Source: Planctomycetota bacterium
Lineage (GTDB): Bacteria > Planctomycetota > Phycisphaerae > WQYP01
Direction: 5' to 3'
Length of the DNA: 43,269 bases
Assembly: GCA_021809365.1 (NCBI GenBank)
Contig: JAKBAC010000007.1
Location: forward strand, 1 to 43,269
Shown here: positions 24,384 to 32,909 of the stretch, piece after piece
How positions within the stretch are numbered: the first letter of the stretch is position 1
How the letters are laid out: each line of letters begins with the position of its first letter
Notes under the pieces: generated by a model
Seen by the model: the letters and a program-made list of their open reading frames with translations, nothing else
What the model was told of the DNA's origin: nothing
The model's database searches: none
Translations under genes and position numbers: made by a program

Positions 24384-27014
24384 TTAATCCTTAAGGTTAA
24401 ATTGGCGCAGCAGCGCTTCAAATTGCTTGTGATAGATCTTGCCGCCGATTTGCTTGCCATACAAAACCGCAAGTTGCTCAAGTGCGGCGCGGGTTTCATC
24501 GGGGTAGCTGTTATTGGCTTTGACGTTGCTGCGGATCAGGTAGTAATAGGCCTGCCAATAAATTTCGGATCCAGGCTCCAGGTGTGGAATAAGTCGCACA
24601 TAGATGCTGTGCGAAGCTTGGAGGTTGCCGGCGGCGAATGCGGCGCGGGCGGCACCGATGAAATTGGTCATGTCATGGGGATTCTCACTTTCGAGCTGCT
24701 TGTAGATATTCCACGCGGCCTGCCCCTGTCCGGCCCGGATAAGTTCGCCTGCGCGAATCTGCCGGTAGACGTATAAATCGTCTTTGGCCTGCTGCCCCGG
24801 CTTGCTCTGGCGTTCCATTGATTGAATTAATGCCTCCAGCAGACTGGCAGCGCTGACCGCAAGTCGTTTGGATCGCGCGGGATCCGTATGCCTGAGGCTT
24901 CGGCTTTCCTGATCGTACTGGCCGATAAGCCCTTTGATGATGTCAGCGGAATTCTGGGAGGTTTGACCGGCGAAACTCTTGATCAATGGAAGTATTTTGT
25001 TATTTTCGCCGGCAAGCTGATACTGACGAATACGGTATCGCAAAATAATTCCGCGCGTTTTCGGAGAAAGCTGCTTATTCATGGCGAAAAGTTTATCGAG
25101 AATCCGCCCGGCGCGGTATGGATTTCGCAAGGGGTTCAGTGCCGTGGCCGCTTGTAGCATCATGATCTTCACACGATATCCCCGCGCGCGGGCCAGAGCC
25201 TCTTTGCCGATTGTCGCGGGCGGGTGATCAAGCAGCTTTAAATAAGCGGACGCCGTATCGAGCAGCTTACGGGCGGCTTGTTGCTGTTGTTCAAGCGAAA
25301 TGTGCTTGGTCGGTACGCTTAAATCCGTTACCTGTTGGGCGCAAATGCGCACAAGCTGAAAACGCGCATCAAGATAGTTTTGATCGCTGGATGGAATGGA
25401 CTCAAAGAGTTTGGTGGCGTGATTCACATGGCCGGTGTTTTCCAGTTGTAACGCATAAGGAAAGCGAATCTGGGGATCATGAAAATTATGCCAGTCCAAA
25501 CGGATGGCCTCAGCGGTAAGAGCATCAGTTCCAGGGGGTACTTCACTGGAATCCTTAAGTTGGAAAAGTTCGGAGAGCGCCATGGTCATGGCGTATTTGG
25601 CGCGGGGATCATGCGGTGCCATGCGGACAAAGGCGACATACCTCCGCGCGGCCAGCTCCACCTGGCCAAGCTGCGAGGCAACCATCGCGGAGTTCAATGT
25701 GGCTTGGGCGCGGAGAATCGGATCAAGGTCTTTGCGGGCCAGAAGACTGTTTAATACGAGCAGCGCCTGACGCTGGTTGACAGTAGAAGGATGTTGCGCA
25801 TCGAGCCACGCCAGCGCCAGTGCTTGCAGTGGATCAAGTGTCGCGGGATCGACCTTAGCGGGCAATTGTTCCGCCAAGTGAAAAAAAATCAGGCTCTGAT
25901 ATTGCGGAGCCTTGCGGATAATCTTGCTGACAAGTTTGACGGCGGCGGCCTGCGCGGCGGCGCGACTGGCCGGTTCTTTCAGAGTGGCGGCGGAGGCCAT
26001 GACGATGCGGAGGGCCAGCAACTGTGCGCCCATTTTGGCGCTGGTGGTATTGGCGGCAGGCTGTCCAGCGGTCCAGGCAATAAAAGATTTGAGTTTGGCT
26101 TGCGCCAGGTCATATTTGCCGCTGCGCAGAAGTGCTGTAATCTGCTGGTACCAACCATTGTATTGTATCCAGACCGGAGCATGAGATGATGCCGCGGCGG
26201 CCAGATCATGGAGGGCTTTGTTGTATTGGCCATTATGGAGATATGCTTTGCCGCGCAGCAGAATTGCGCGGTAATACACGCTGTTATTTTGTGCGGTGGT
26301 AAAGGGCGTAATGCGGGCAATTGCAGACTGGAAAACTTTTTGCCGTAGTTGGCCGCCCGGTGGCAGCGACAGGCCGACGTAGTAATCGGCGTAGGCGAGA
26401 AAATAACTGGCGTCGCTCTGGCCGTCATTGGCGGCGTTATATAGTACTTCATCGGCATGGGTGAAGTTGGTGGCATTGTTGAGTTTGGTCAGCACGTTGG
26501 TGTAATGTTTTAATGCTCGTTCCAATAACTGTCGCGCCAGGTCGGCGGACGGGGCGAGGTCCCGGCGCAGCGCGGGTGTACCGGACCAGAATTCAATTTG
26601 ATTAACGGCGTTGCCGGCGACATTGGCCAATAGAAATTTTGCCTGTATGGACGCCCATGCGGGGTCCACGTTATTTCCGGCGGCTTTCAAATAAGATTGG
26701 ACATCCCGCAGGAATTTGTCCGCCAATTTCTGCTGTTTAACGGGATCATTTTTAAATTTATCCCAACGGCAGAATATATCGGCAGCACCCAATAAGGCTT
26801 TATCGGGCGCGGTGGTGGCGGCTTTCAGGGCGGCGGCGACTTTGGCTGTCGCGTGGCTTTGCTCAAGCTGTGCGACCCGCTTCGATGCGGCGCGGAAATC
26901 GGTCATCGCAGGTGGTGTCGTTGCCGGCGCGGTGGATATCGCACCGTACGCCATGGAAGCGGCGAACAGAGTAAATGTGGCGGCCAGAAAAAGGGTTAAA
27001 GTACGTCTTTTCAA
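24384..27014 (-). CDS. Secreted TPR-rich protein closing the ExbBD-vWA cluster
   Basis: An 876-residue exported protein made of tetratricopeptide-like helical repeats throughout (for example YYRAILLRGKAYLHNGQYNKALHDLAAAAS and ATLNSAMVASQLGQVELAARRYVAFVRMAPHDPRAKYAMTMALSEL). I choose the TTG at 27014: AAGGA lies 8 nt upstream and the product then begins with a standard signal peptide (KRRTLTLFLAATFTLFAASMAYG-A). ATGs further upstream (27062 and beyond) would add an unusual tail. It is the last gene of the minus-strand vWA/ExbB/ExbD cluster, 112 bp after the second exbD-like gene. By position and type it parallels the periplasmic TPR protein CpoB (YbgF) of Tol-Pal, so it is probably the periplasmic partner; this is inference. 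Confidence 0.78.
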   Translation of the reverse strand: MKRRTLTLFLAATFTLFAASMAYGAISTAPATTPPAMTDFRAASKRVAQLEQSHATAKVAAALKAATTAPDKALLGAADIFCRWDKFKNDPVKQQKLADKFLRDVQSYLKAAGNNVDPAWASIQAKFLLANVAGNAVNQIEFWSGTPALRRDLAPSADLARQLLERALKHYTNVLTKLNNATNFTHADEVLYNAANDGQSDASYFLAYADYYVGLSLPPGGQLRQKVFQSAIARITPFTTAQNNSVYYRAILLRGKAYLHNGQYNKALHDLAAAASSHAPVWIQYNGWYQQITALLRSGKYDLAQAKLKSFIAWTAGQPAANTTSAKMGAQLLALRIVMASAATLKEPASRAAAQAAAVKLVSKIIRKAPQYQSLIFFHLAEQLPAKVDPATLDPLQALALAWLDAQHPSTVNQRQALLVLNSLLARKDLDPILRAQATLNSAMVASQLGQVELAARRYVAFVRMAPHDPRAKYAMTMALSELFQLKDSSEVPPGTDALTAEAIRLDWHNFHDPQIRFPYALQLENTGHVNHATKLFESIPSSDQNYLDARFQLVRICAQQVTDLSVPTKHISLEQQQQAARKLLDTASAYLKLLDHPPATIGKEALARARGYRVKIMMLQAATALNPLRNPYRAGRILDKLFAMNKQLSPKTRGIILRYRIRQYQLAGENNKILPLIKSFAGQTSQNSADIIKGLIGQYDQESRSLRHTDPARSKRLAVSAASLLEALIQSMERQSKPGQQAKDDLYVYRQIRAGELIRAGQGQAAWNIYKQLESENPHDMTNFIGAARAAFAAGNLQASHSIYVRLIPHLEPGSEIYWQAYYYLIRSNVKANNSYPDETRAALEQLAVLYGKQIGGKIYHKQFEALLRQFNLKD

Positions 27015-27126
27015 GGCTGAAGTCCTTACTGATATTGACGGTCCATACATCATCAACTCCATGCAACTGCGGGGCACCAAGGCGTTACGAATTTTTCATT
27101 CGGCAATTCCGCGGAAATCCCAATGA

Positions 27127-27597
27127 TTATTGCGCGGGCGGCCCCCGGAAGGCGACGCGCGTGAAGCGTGCCTGTATACAGTCACTATAAACGGTAATGA
27201 GATCCTGATAGGGCACGGCATTGGAGGGTGCGATAAAGACCTCCACCTTCACGCCTTTGGGAAGCGCTTTATGCTTATTAACCAGGAATGTCGCCAACTC
27301 TCCGGTAAGATCGCCGGTTTGCAATCCGGGCAAAATGGCGATTGTGCGCGTTCCGCGAACACGGAGTTTGATATTTATCAGCGTGGGCGGCATTTTGCTG
27401 ACTTTTGTCTTTGCGTTCAGGCCTCCCTTGACGGCGGGGGTGTTATTGGTCAGATACCAGTCTGGGCTGACAAACGAGCTGCCAAGCATAAAAAATATAA
27501 GAATAACCATGACCACATCGACCATGGGTGTCATATTGGGGCCGACATGCGAGGCCGCGTGCATGCCGAGACGTTTACGTTTTTTGGATGGTAACAT
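27127..27597 (-). CDS. ExbD/TolR-like proton-channel subunit, second copy
   Basis: A 156-residue ExbD/TolR family protein: short cytoplasmic start, one transmembrane helix (MTPMVDVVMVILIFFMLGSSFV) and a periplasmic domain. The essential membrane Asp of the family is present at Asp27. The periplasmic part (residues 48-156) ends in the usual PYQDLITVYSDCIQARFTRVAF segment. ATG 27597 has GAGG upstream at suitable spacing. It follows the first exbD-like gene by 31 bp, so two different ExbD/TolR subunits are made with one ExbB-like protein, as in several planctomycete and Bacteroidetes ExbBDD sets. They should form the proton-driven motor that works on the TonB-like vWA proteins upstream. Confidence 0.9.
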   Translation of the reverse strand: MLPSKKRKRLGMHAASHVGPNMTPMVDVVMVILIFFMLGSSFVSPDWYLTNNTPAVKGGLNAKTKVSKMPPTLINIKLRVRGTRTIAILPGLQTGDLTGELATFLVNKHKALPKGVKVEVFIAPSNAVPYQDLITVYSDCIQARFTRVAFRGPPAQ

Positions 27598-27628
27598 TGA
27601 TATTCCTCAAGGAGTTCGGGTGCACCCA

Positions 27629-28069
27629 TTAACCCGGGCGTCGCGTCATAAAATGAATGCTGGCGATGTTGGCCTGGGCACAACTGAATAATACCGGCGC
27701 GACAAATTTGTAGGGAATGGCACGATCCGCCCGGAGTACCACCTTAATCGTCTTATTTTTCCGTTCGGCCCCGCGCAAATACGCAGCCAACTGATTGTAC
27801 GGCACCTCGGTGCCCCAAATCCATATAGCCGGGGCATTGTCCTGTGTGAACTGACCGCCCGGCGGCACCAGATTGATAATCAGGAGATTGCTCTTGTTAT
27901 GAATATCTTTGCCATTTTTCGCGGTGGGAATTTTAACTCCCTTCACGGATGCGGCCTTGGCAATATGCCCCACCAGCAAAAAGAAGATGATCAGACACAT
28001 GATAATGTCGATCAGCGGCGTCACATTGATGTGTTCACTTTCCATCGGCTTAACGCCACGCGATGCCAT
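27629..28069 (-). CDS. ExbD/TolR-like proton-channel subunit, first copy
   Basis: A 146-residue ExbD/TolR family protein. The single membrane helix starts NVTPLIDIIMCLIIFFLLVGHI and includes the conserved proton-translocating Asp21. The periplasmic domain contains the family's VVLRADRAIPYKFVAPVLFSC segment. ATG 28069 has AAGGAG 7 nt upstream. It lies 72 bp after the exbB-like gene and 31 bp before the second exbD-like gene. The two ExbD proteins are only distantly alike, which suggests distinct roles or a heterodimer inside the ExbB pentamer (inference). Confidence 0.92.
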   Translation of the reverse strand: MASRGVKPMESEHINVTPLIDIIMCLIIFFLLVGHIAKAASVKGVKIPTAKNGKDIHNKSNLLIINLVPPGGQFTQDNAPAIWIWGTEVPYNQLAAYLRGAERKNKTIKVVLRADRAIPYKFVAPVLFSCAQANIASIHFMTRRPG

Positions 28070-28141
28070 AAAGCGACTCCTTATTAATTTTCATCGGCCA
28101 CAGCGGTCCAGTTGCTCCGGACGTTATAACGGCGCGCCGTT

Positions 28142-28996
28142 TCATGCCTCAGCGGTTGCTTCGCTTGAGCCGCTACGGCGCGGCAGTGGCCGGGCCATGG
28201 GCTTGGAACCTTCCGCGACACTGGATCCCACGGAGGAATCGGCGGCGGCTTTCCCGGCCGGGCGGAGGCTTTCCAGAAGTTCTTCGGACAGTATTGCGGC
28301 GCGGTTGACAATTTTGTCCAGCCGCAGGCGGAAAAATCCGAAGGCAACCAGCGATGGAATAGCCACCGCCAACCCGCCAAACGTGTGCCAGAGGGCGGTG
28401 GCAATACCGATTGAAAGATCGGAAACCTTGGCCTGCCCGCCGGAATGATTAAGAGCATAAAATGCTTCAATCATACCCAGCACCGTTCCCAACAAACCGA
28501 TCAGCGGCCCGATATTGCCGATGACATTGAGCATCTCAATTCGCCGGAATAAATTGGCGCTGTTATCCGATATTGCGCCTTCCATTCCTTCACGCATGGC
28601 ACCATAGCCCAGATGAGCCCGGCGGATGCCCGCTGAGAGCGCTTTGCTGATAAATGATTGATCGGCGGCGGTAAAATCAAAGAGTTCCTTGAGTTGCCGG
28701 GATTCAATAAGGGAACGGATGTGTTCTGTTGTATCAATCGGCGCAATTTTGGTTTCGCGCAGATGAATGATGGCATCGAAGATTATGGCGATGCTGGCCA
28801 GAGAGGCCCCGACAAGCACCGCGATAACGGTATAATCCAATGCGATCAGAATGATATTAGGGTGATAACCCGTGGCGGCTCCACCACCGCCACCGCCCTG
28901 TGCCATGGCCGTGTGGCCGAAAGCGAGCAGTGCGCCACAAAACAGCACCGCCGGAAGCAGGGCTTTCAAGCGAGAACGCGCATAACTGTTGAACAT
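28142..28996 (-). CDS. MotA/TolQ/ExbB-family proton channel protein with signal peptide
   Basis: A 284-residue inner-membrane protein. After a likely cleavable signal (ending GHTAMA-Q) and a Gly-run come three helices in the ExbB/TolQ arrangement: one near IILIALDYTVIAVLVGASLASIAIIFDAII, a cytoplasmic domain (residues about 75-150), then the family block VIGNIGPLIGLLGTVLGMIEAF and IGIATALWHTFGGLAVAIPSLVAFGFF. The Thr residues of the proton path are in these helices. The C-terminus is a Ser/Ala/Pro-rich cytoplasmic tail. ATG 28996 has AAAGGAG 8 nt upstream. It lies between the vWA genes and the two exbD-like genes, so it is the stator ring of this set. Confidence 0.93.
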   Translation of the reverse strand: MFNSYARSRLKALLPAVLFCGALLAFGHTAMAQGGGGGGAATGYHPNIILIALDYTVIAVLVGASLASIAIIFDAIIHLRETKIAPIDTTEHIRSLIESRQLKELFDFTAADQSFISKALSAGIRRAHLGYGAMREGMEGAISDNSANLFRRIEMLNVIGNIGPLIGLLGTVLGMIEAFYALNHSGGQAKVSDLSIGIATALWHTFGGLAVAIPSLVAFGFFRLRLDKIVNRAAILSEELLESLRPAGKAAADSSVGSSVAEGSKPMARPLPRRSGSSEATAEA

Positions 28997-29095
28997 AGAA
29001 GAAACTCCTTTGAAGTTGTTAGCGGCTTTTCAAAACCGGATTCCATTTTATTTCCGGCGGCTTAAGCGGCCGCCCAAAATCATTGCCTTTATTTC

Positions 29096-30109
29096 CTATT
29101 GTTGTTTTATCAGGCGGTATTGTCCGCCGGTTTCCCTTGCAATTTTTTTCAGCGCCGGGGCGTACAATTGTAACATGTCCAAAAACTGCTGGGAATTACC
29201 ATTCAGGAATGTATACGTAAACACTTTGGTAGCACCATGCGGATCCATCTGTTGTATGCGGTTCGCCAAGGCCGGATTAAATCCGCCGTTGCTGACAAAA
29301 TAAATAATCTGCGGATGCGCTTCAAGAGCAAGATTGAATGCGTTTACGTAGGGCTGCAGCCGCCCTACAACCGTACCGGTGGGGGCGACGGTGCTGAATC
29401 GATTCCAAAACAGCTTCTTGATCAGCATCGTGGCATGCGCCAAACCCGATCCGCCCAGCCAATTGGCTCTCTGGCTGACCAGAACAATACCGAAGCGTTG
29501 AATCGGAACAAGTTCGTTAATCGATTTGCGCAATTCGCGACCAACAAATTGAAAATTGTACGTCATATCACCGGAGTGATCGATAATGTACACAATGCGT
29601 GTGGCATTGCCGCCGCTGCCGAGAAATCGCGATGGCGGGCCGGAACCTACGCCGCCTCCACCGGGCAAACCATAAGATGCCATTGCGCCACCGCCGCCCT
29701 GCGGGCCTACGGCAACAAAATTGACCGCCTTGTTGGAGGCGGAATTCAGCGCCGCCACGGCCGAGGTGGTATTGTTGGTATAGTGGGAGAGCATATGTTT
29801 AATATTCTGATGAGCCTTTTGTAGATTGTGATTCTGGCCGGAATTGGGATTGCCGCCCGCATGTTTTGAAAAAGGCTGATTAAACGTCTGGGGGATAATA
29901 ATGGGATGGGCTTTTTTTGTGATGACTGTTTTGAGAGCCATGAAGGTGAATACGATAAGAAGAAATAGGCCCAAGTGAATGAGAATAGACGCGATCCATG
30001 GAAACCCCTTGTCCAGCCATTCGGGCAATTCCCCGGTATGTACCGCGTCTTCCGGCGGCGGCAAAAGGTGCTCGTCGTCCGATTCTTGTTGTGAGGTGAG
30101 CTGGCTCAT
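29096..30109 (-). CDS. TonB-like vWA protein 2 (degenerate metal site)
   Basis: A 337-residue protein. A Pro/acid-rich cytoplasmic start is followed by one membrane helix, WIASILIHLGLFLLIVFTF, with Ser41-x3-His45 in the same spacing as TonB Ser16/His20, the pair needed for ExbBD contact. Next come a HPIIIPQTF motif shared with the neighbouring vWA protein, a Gly-rich linker, and a vWA domain from about residue 170. The metal-site motif is altered: Asp177-His-Ser179-Gly-Asp181 instead of DxSxS, and the later TDG is SNG, so it probably binds no metal. CGGAG lies 8 nt before ATG 30109. Together with vWA protein 1 it looks like a tandem duplication in which one copy lost the site. Confidence 0.88.
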   Translation of the reverse strand: MSQLTSQQESDDEHLLPPPEDAVHTGELPEWLDKGFPWIASILIHLGLFLLIVFTFMALKTVITKKAHPIIIPQTFNQPFSKHAGGNPNSGQNHNLQKAHQNIKHMLSHYTNNTTSAVAALNSASNKAVNFVAVGPQGGGGAMASYGLPGGGGVGSGPPSRFLGSGGNATRIVYIIDHSGDMTYNFQFVGRELRKSINELVPIQRFGIVLVSQRANWLGGSGLAHATMLIKKLFWNRFSTVAPTGTVVGRLQPYVNAFNLALEAHPQIIYFVSNGGFNPALANRIQQMDPHGATKVFTYTFLNGNSQQFLDMLQLYAPALKKIARETGGQYRLIKQQ

Positions 30110-30313
30110 GGATACACTCCGTTTACCTCTACCGTCATTAAGATTGTGTTAGCAACCGGCGTGCCGCCGGGAATTGACATTGGTATTGTACAGTAAATTC
30201 AATGGCTTTATAACATTTTTCAGTGGCAACGGGCGATAATATGTGTGACAAAATTGGCACAGATTTTTGGGGGCGCTGACAATCGCGTCAGAAAACAATG
30301 TGGCGGTATCGGG

Positions 30314-31366
30314 CTATTGTCCGGCCCCGGCGCGTTCCAGCACCCGCGCGGAGAGGTTTTTGAATTGGCCGCCGGTTTCCGTGGCAATGCGGCGCAGGTG
30401 CCCCTGAAAAACCCGGTCATCATCAAGAAAGGCAAAGGTATACACCCGTATCGGGTAGTGGGTGTTTAATTGCGCAATGCGGGCAATCAGCCGCGGATCA
30501 AAATGTCCGTCAGTTAGAAAAAAAATGGCCTGTGGGCGCATGGCCCAGGCGGTTTGGAACGGGCGTAGAAACGGACCAAGCATGTTGTCGTTGTGCCCTT
30601 CGGCTTCGATGCGGTGCAGCGCGGCCAATGCGGACGCCTTCGCTTCCGGAGAAGCGCGCACCAATTTTTGCGGTCCTAGAAGTTTGTAGGCGTGGGCGAA
30701 GGCGATGACGGCGAATTTCTGAAATGGCAGCAGGTTTTCAACCGCATGCCGCACTTCCGCCCGTACCAGATAAAGATGACCGATCATCGAGCCGGAGTGA
30801 TCGATAATAAAAACAATGCGCCGAGCCTGGCCATGTACGCCAAAAAAAGAGACCGCCGGCAGTCCTCCCAGGGCGTTTCCCGGTACGCCCAAAGCGCCGG
30901 CTGGCCCGCCACTGCCCTCCATGTCGCCGCCCGGGCCAAGGGTAATCGCAAATAGTGGAGCGTTGGAGGCCGAACCGTTCAACCATGCGTTCAACGAGCT
31001 TGAACTGGCCGCCGCGCCGATATTCCGCGCAACAAGAAAATCTTTGAGCAGGGAATGATGCGACGGCGCATGCCGTGTTTTAGCAATATCCGTGAGTTGA
31101 TTTCCTGAAAGAAACGACTGCGGCATGATCAACGGCGGCGGTGGAGCTGCGGGTGGTTTTATCAGCAGTTGAACGGCGAGCACAAACGTGAACAATCCCA
31201 CGAGGTGCAGCACCAGCGATATGACCCAGCCCAAAAGCCGATCCGACAAACCGCGGGGTGCGGCGGAGCGGGGTGCCACTTTCGCAAACCCAAGCCGCGG
31301 CCGCCAGCGAAAGCGAAGCCCACGGCGGCGCGAGAAGCTGCGTCCGAATTTTGGTGCGCGGGCCAT
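30314..31366 (-). CDS. TonB-like vWA protein 1 (intact metal site), first gene of the ExbBD-vWA cluster
   Basis: A 350-residue protein. The cytoplasmic start is strongly basic (about 45 residues), followed by a membrane helix GWVISLVLHLVGLFTFVLAV with Ser50-x3-His54, the spacing of the TonB Ser16/His20 pair. A Pro-rich segment (KPPAAPPPPLIMPQSF) recalls the periplasmic TonB/TolA linker. A vWA domain starts near residue 183, with intact MIDAS motif Asp189-His-Ser191-Gly-Ser193 and a later TDG. The end (RRIATETGGQFKNLS) resembles that of vWA protein 2. AAGGA is 10 nt before ATG 31366. The 5' leader abuts the inverted-repeat element at 31385-31654. I infer a protein that the ExbBD motor moves and that binds a ligand through its vWA domain. 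Confidence 0.9.
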   Translation of the reverse strand: MARAPKFGRSFSRRRGLRFRWRPRLGFAKVAPRSAAPRGLSDRLLGWVISLVLHLVGLFTFVLAVQLLIKPPAAPPPPLIMPQSFLSGNQLTDIAKTRHAPSHHSLLKDFLVARNIGAAASSSSLNAWLNGSASNAPLFAITLGPGGDMEGSGGPAGALGVPGNALGGLPAVSFFGVHGQARRIVFIIDHSGSMIGHLYLVRAEVRHAVENLLPFQKFAVIAFAHAYKLLGPQKLVRASPEAKASALAALHRIEAEGHNDNMLGPFLRPFQTAWAMRPQAIFFLTDGHFDPRLIARIAQLNTHYPIRVYTFAFLDDDRVFQGHLRRIATETGGQFKNLSARVLERAGAGQ

Positions 31367-31384
31367 GGATTCAAATTCCTTCTT

Positions 31385-31654
31385 AGTGCTCTGTTCCCTC
31401 CTTAATTACGGGTTGATTGGTCTCAAACCGGCCAGATGCCAGGAGTCGGCGGCGAGAACCGGGTTCGTAAACCCCTTGAGCCGACGCGACGCCGCAGATG
31501 GCCGGTTTCAAGCCAACCGTACAGGCGGTGGCCGAGAGGCCGTGGGCTTTGTCGCTCGTCGTCAACGTATGTATCCATACGCAGTCCTCCTCGCTCCGCG
31601 CCCACAACCCCTTGGCCCTCCGTCAACCCGTAATTACGGAGGGAACAGGGCACT
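31385..31654. repeat. 270-bp element with 32-nt inverted ends, in the leader of the ExbBD-vWA cluster
   Basis: The left arm (31385-31416, starting AGTGC) and the right arm (31623-31654) are inverted with 30 of 32 positions paired. A second pair inside, AAACCGGCCA (31425-31434) and TGGCCGGTTT (31499-31508), is perfect. There is no convincing frame inside. The left end lies 3 nt from the ribosome site (31377-31381) of the first vWA gene. It is either a MITE (no target duplication seen) or a large structured leader. The remaining spacer (31655-32019) shows nothing recognisable. Confidence 0.75.
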
Positions 31655-32019
31655 GGCTCTCGGGCGGTGTAAACGCCAAACTCCGCGGCTCAAAGACAAT
31701 AACCGCCGTGCGAGATTGTGGCCAGCGGCGGGAGAGGAGAATGTCGTTTCAATTCCGGTGGCCATTATGGACGCATCCATCCGAATAAAAATACTAAAAA
31801 ATGCCTGTTTTGTCCATTTTCGGGCACGTTTCGTATCCTCATCATCGACCAATTCCACCGGTGGCTTGACTTACGATCCTTAAATTCATACAACAGAGAT
31901 AGCGAATTCGGACAGTCCGTGAGCAAATGCGCCTTGCCGCGGATAACAAGGCAAAAGGCGGCGAACCGCAAGGGGGCGATTGAGAATTGGAATAAGAGGG
32001 ATTGAAAGTACGGTTGCTC

Positions 32020-32043
32020 TCGCCCCTTAATGTCAAGGGGCGA
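32020..32043 (+). terminator. Hairpin upstream of the DUF2934 gene
   Basis: A perfect 9-bp stem TCGCCCCTT / AAGGGGCGA with loop AATGTC, followed by TAAAAAGTGTTTTT. It resembles an intrinsic terminator, but no plus-strand gene ends just before it, so it may instead be part of the leader of the DUF2934 gene 58 bp downstream. Confidence 0.4.
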
Positions 32044-32101
32044 TAAAAAGTGTTTTTGGCTTGATCGAGCCAGGCTATTTGATATTACAGGAGATACAAC
32101 T

Positions 32102-32389
32102 ATGGCCAGTCACAAAAAAATCACCCCGGCCACCCCGAAAATCGCCCCATCCGCACCAGCGCTGACGCCAAAGCCAAGCCCGGTTGCGCCGGTGGCCCGG
32201 TCGGAAACCAAGGGCAGCGGCACCATTGCCGCCGCTAAACCCATGGGTAGCATTGCGGCCAAGCCCAATCCAACCTATGAACAGATCGCGGAACGCGCCC
32301 ATCAGATCTATCTGAAGCGCGGCTTTGGTCCGGGCGATGCAACTTCCGATTGGCTCGAGGCGGAACGCCAGCTTAAAGCAGGTCGCTAA
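32102..32389 (+). CDS. DUF2934 domain protein
   Basis: A 95-residue protein with an Ala/Pro/Lys-rich low-complexity first half and a C-terminal DUF2934 motif: YEQIAERAHQIYLKRGFGPGDATSDWLEAERQL. DUF2934 proteins are small, of unknown function and common in planctomycetes, acidobacteria and proteobacteria. The start is ATG 32102, with AGGAG 8 nt upstream; the frame is open earlier without a ribosome site. It appears to be a single gene with the hairpin at 32020-32043 in its upstream region. The Lys/Pro/Ala-rich half suggests contact with nucleic acid, but that is only a guess. Confidence 0.82.
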   Translation: MASHKKITPATPKIAPSAPALTPKPSPVAPVARSETKGSGTIAAAKPMGSIAAKPNPTYEQIAERAHQIYLKRGFGPGDATSDWLEAERQLKAGR

Positions 32390-32455
32390 GAACGAAAAGT
32401 AGTCGTTCAATAGACAGTCGCTGGACAGGCAGTCGCTTGAGTGTCTGCTGGTTGC

Positions 32456-32575
32456 GGTGTGGCAATTAGATCCGTTGCGAGGTAGGGTATCGCGCCATCC
32501 ACTTTTAGCTGCGTGTGCTTGCACCCCGCGATTCGCGCGGAAACGTCACCCGCAGCTTGGAAAGTGGCACGCCCA
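32456..32575 (-). mobile_element. Short degenerate fragment of the MITE-like repeat
   Basis: Read on the minus strand it keeps the inverted end (GGTGTGGCAATTAGATCC-like start at about 32456) and the block TTTTAGCTGCGTGTGCTTGCACC shared in part with the copies at 6.6-6.9 kb and 33.1 kb. The far end (AGTGGCACGCCC) may be the second inverted end. No target duplication was found. The rest of the 32390-32676 spacer shows nothing else. Confidence 0.5.
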
Positions 32576-32676
32576 CAGTGCGTTATTTTATTCTGTTACT
32601 TTTTCCGGTTTGGTGCGTGTTACTCTTATGACCAGGAAAAGCCGGAAGCTTTTCCCGTTTAAGGAGCTGTCACGTT

Positions 32677-32898
32677 ATGAAAAATCTCGCCAGATTATTT
32701 ACCACTTTGGGTTTGGTTGGGGCGTCGCTCTTGGCAATCGGTGGATGTGCGTCGCGCACGGTGATCGTCGCGCGGCCCGGCCCGCCGCCGGGGCCAGTGG
32801 TTGTGGCACCCGGTCCGGGTGCGGTATGGATTCCAGCGCATTGGGCCTGGCGACCGTATTGGGGCCGATACGTATGGGTACGCGGCCACTGGCGGTAA
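32677..32898 (+). CDS. Small lipoprotein with WxxGxW-type repeats
   Basis: A 73-residue protein. The signal and lipobox are clear: MKNLARLFTTLGLVGASLLAIGGC, so Cys24 should be lipidated. The mature part is Pro/Gly-rich (RPGPPPGPVVVAPGPGAVW) followed by WIPAHWAWRPYWGRYVWVRGHWR, the Trp/Tyr-rich YxWxxGxW repeat found in many small outer-membrane-associated lipoproteins of unknown role. AAGGAG lies 9 nt before ATG 32677. The intact MITE-like element with its target duplication is inserted 3 bp after the stop codon, so the gene end was spared. Confidence 0.82.
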   Translation: MKNLARLFTTLGLVGASLLAIGGCASRTVIVARPGPPPGPVVVAPGPGAVWIPAHWAWRPYWGRYVWVRGHWR

Positions 32899-32909
32899 GC
32901 AGCCTGTGG

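Noticed and set aside
31385..31654. Small genes within the inverted-end element
   Set aside because: Frames of up to about 75 codons are Arg/Pro-rich, overlap on both strands and lack ribosome sites; they follow from the base composition.
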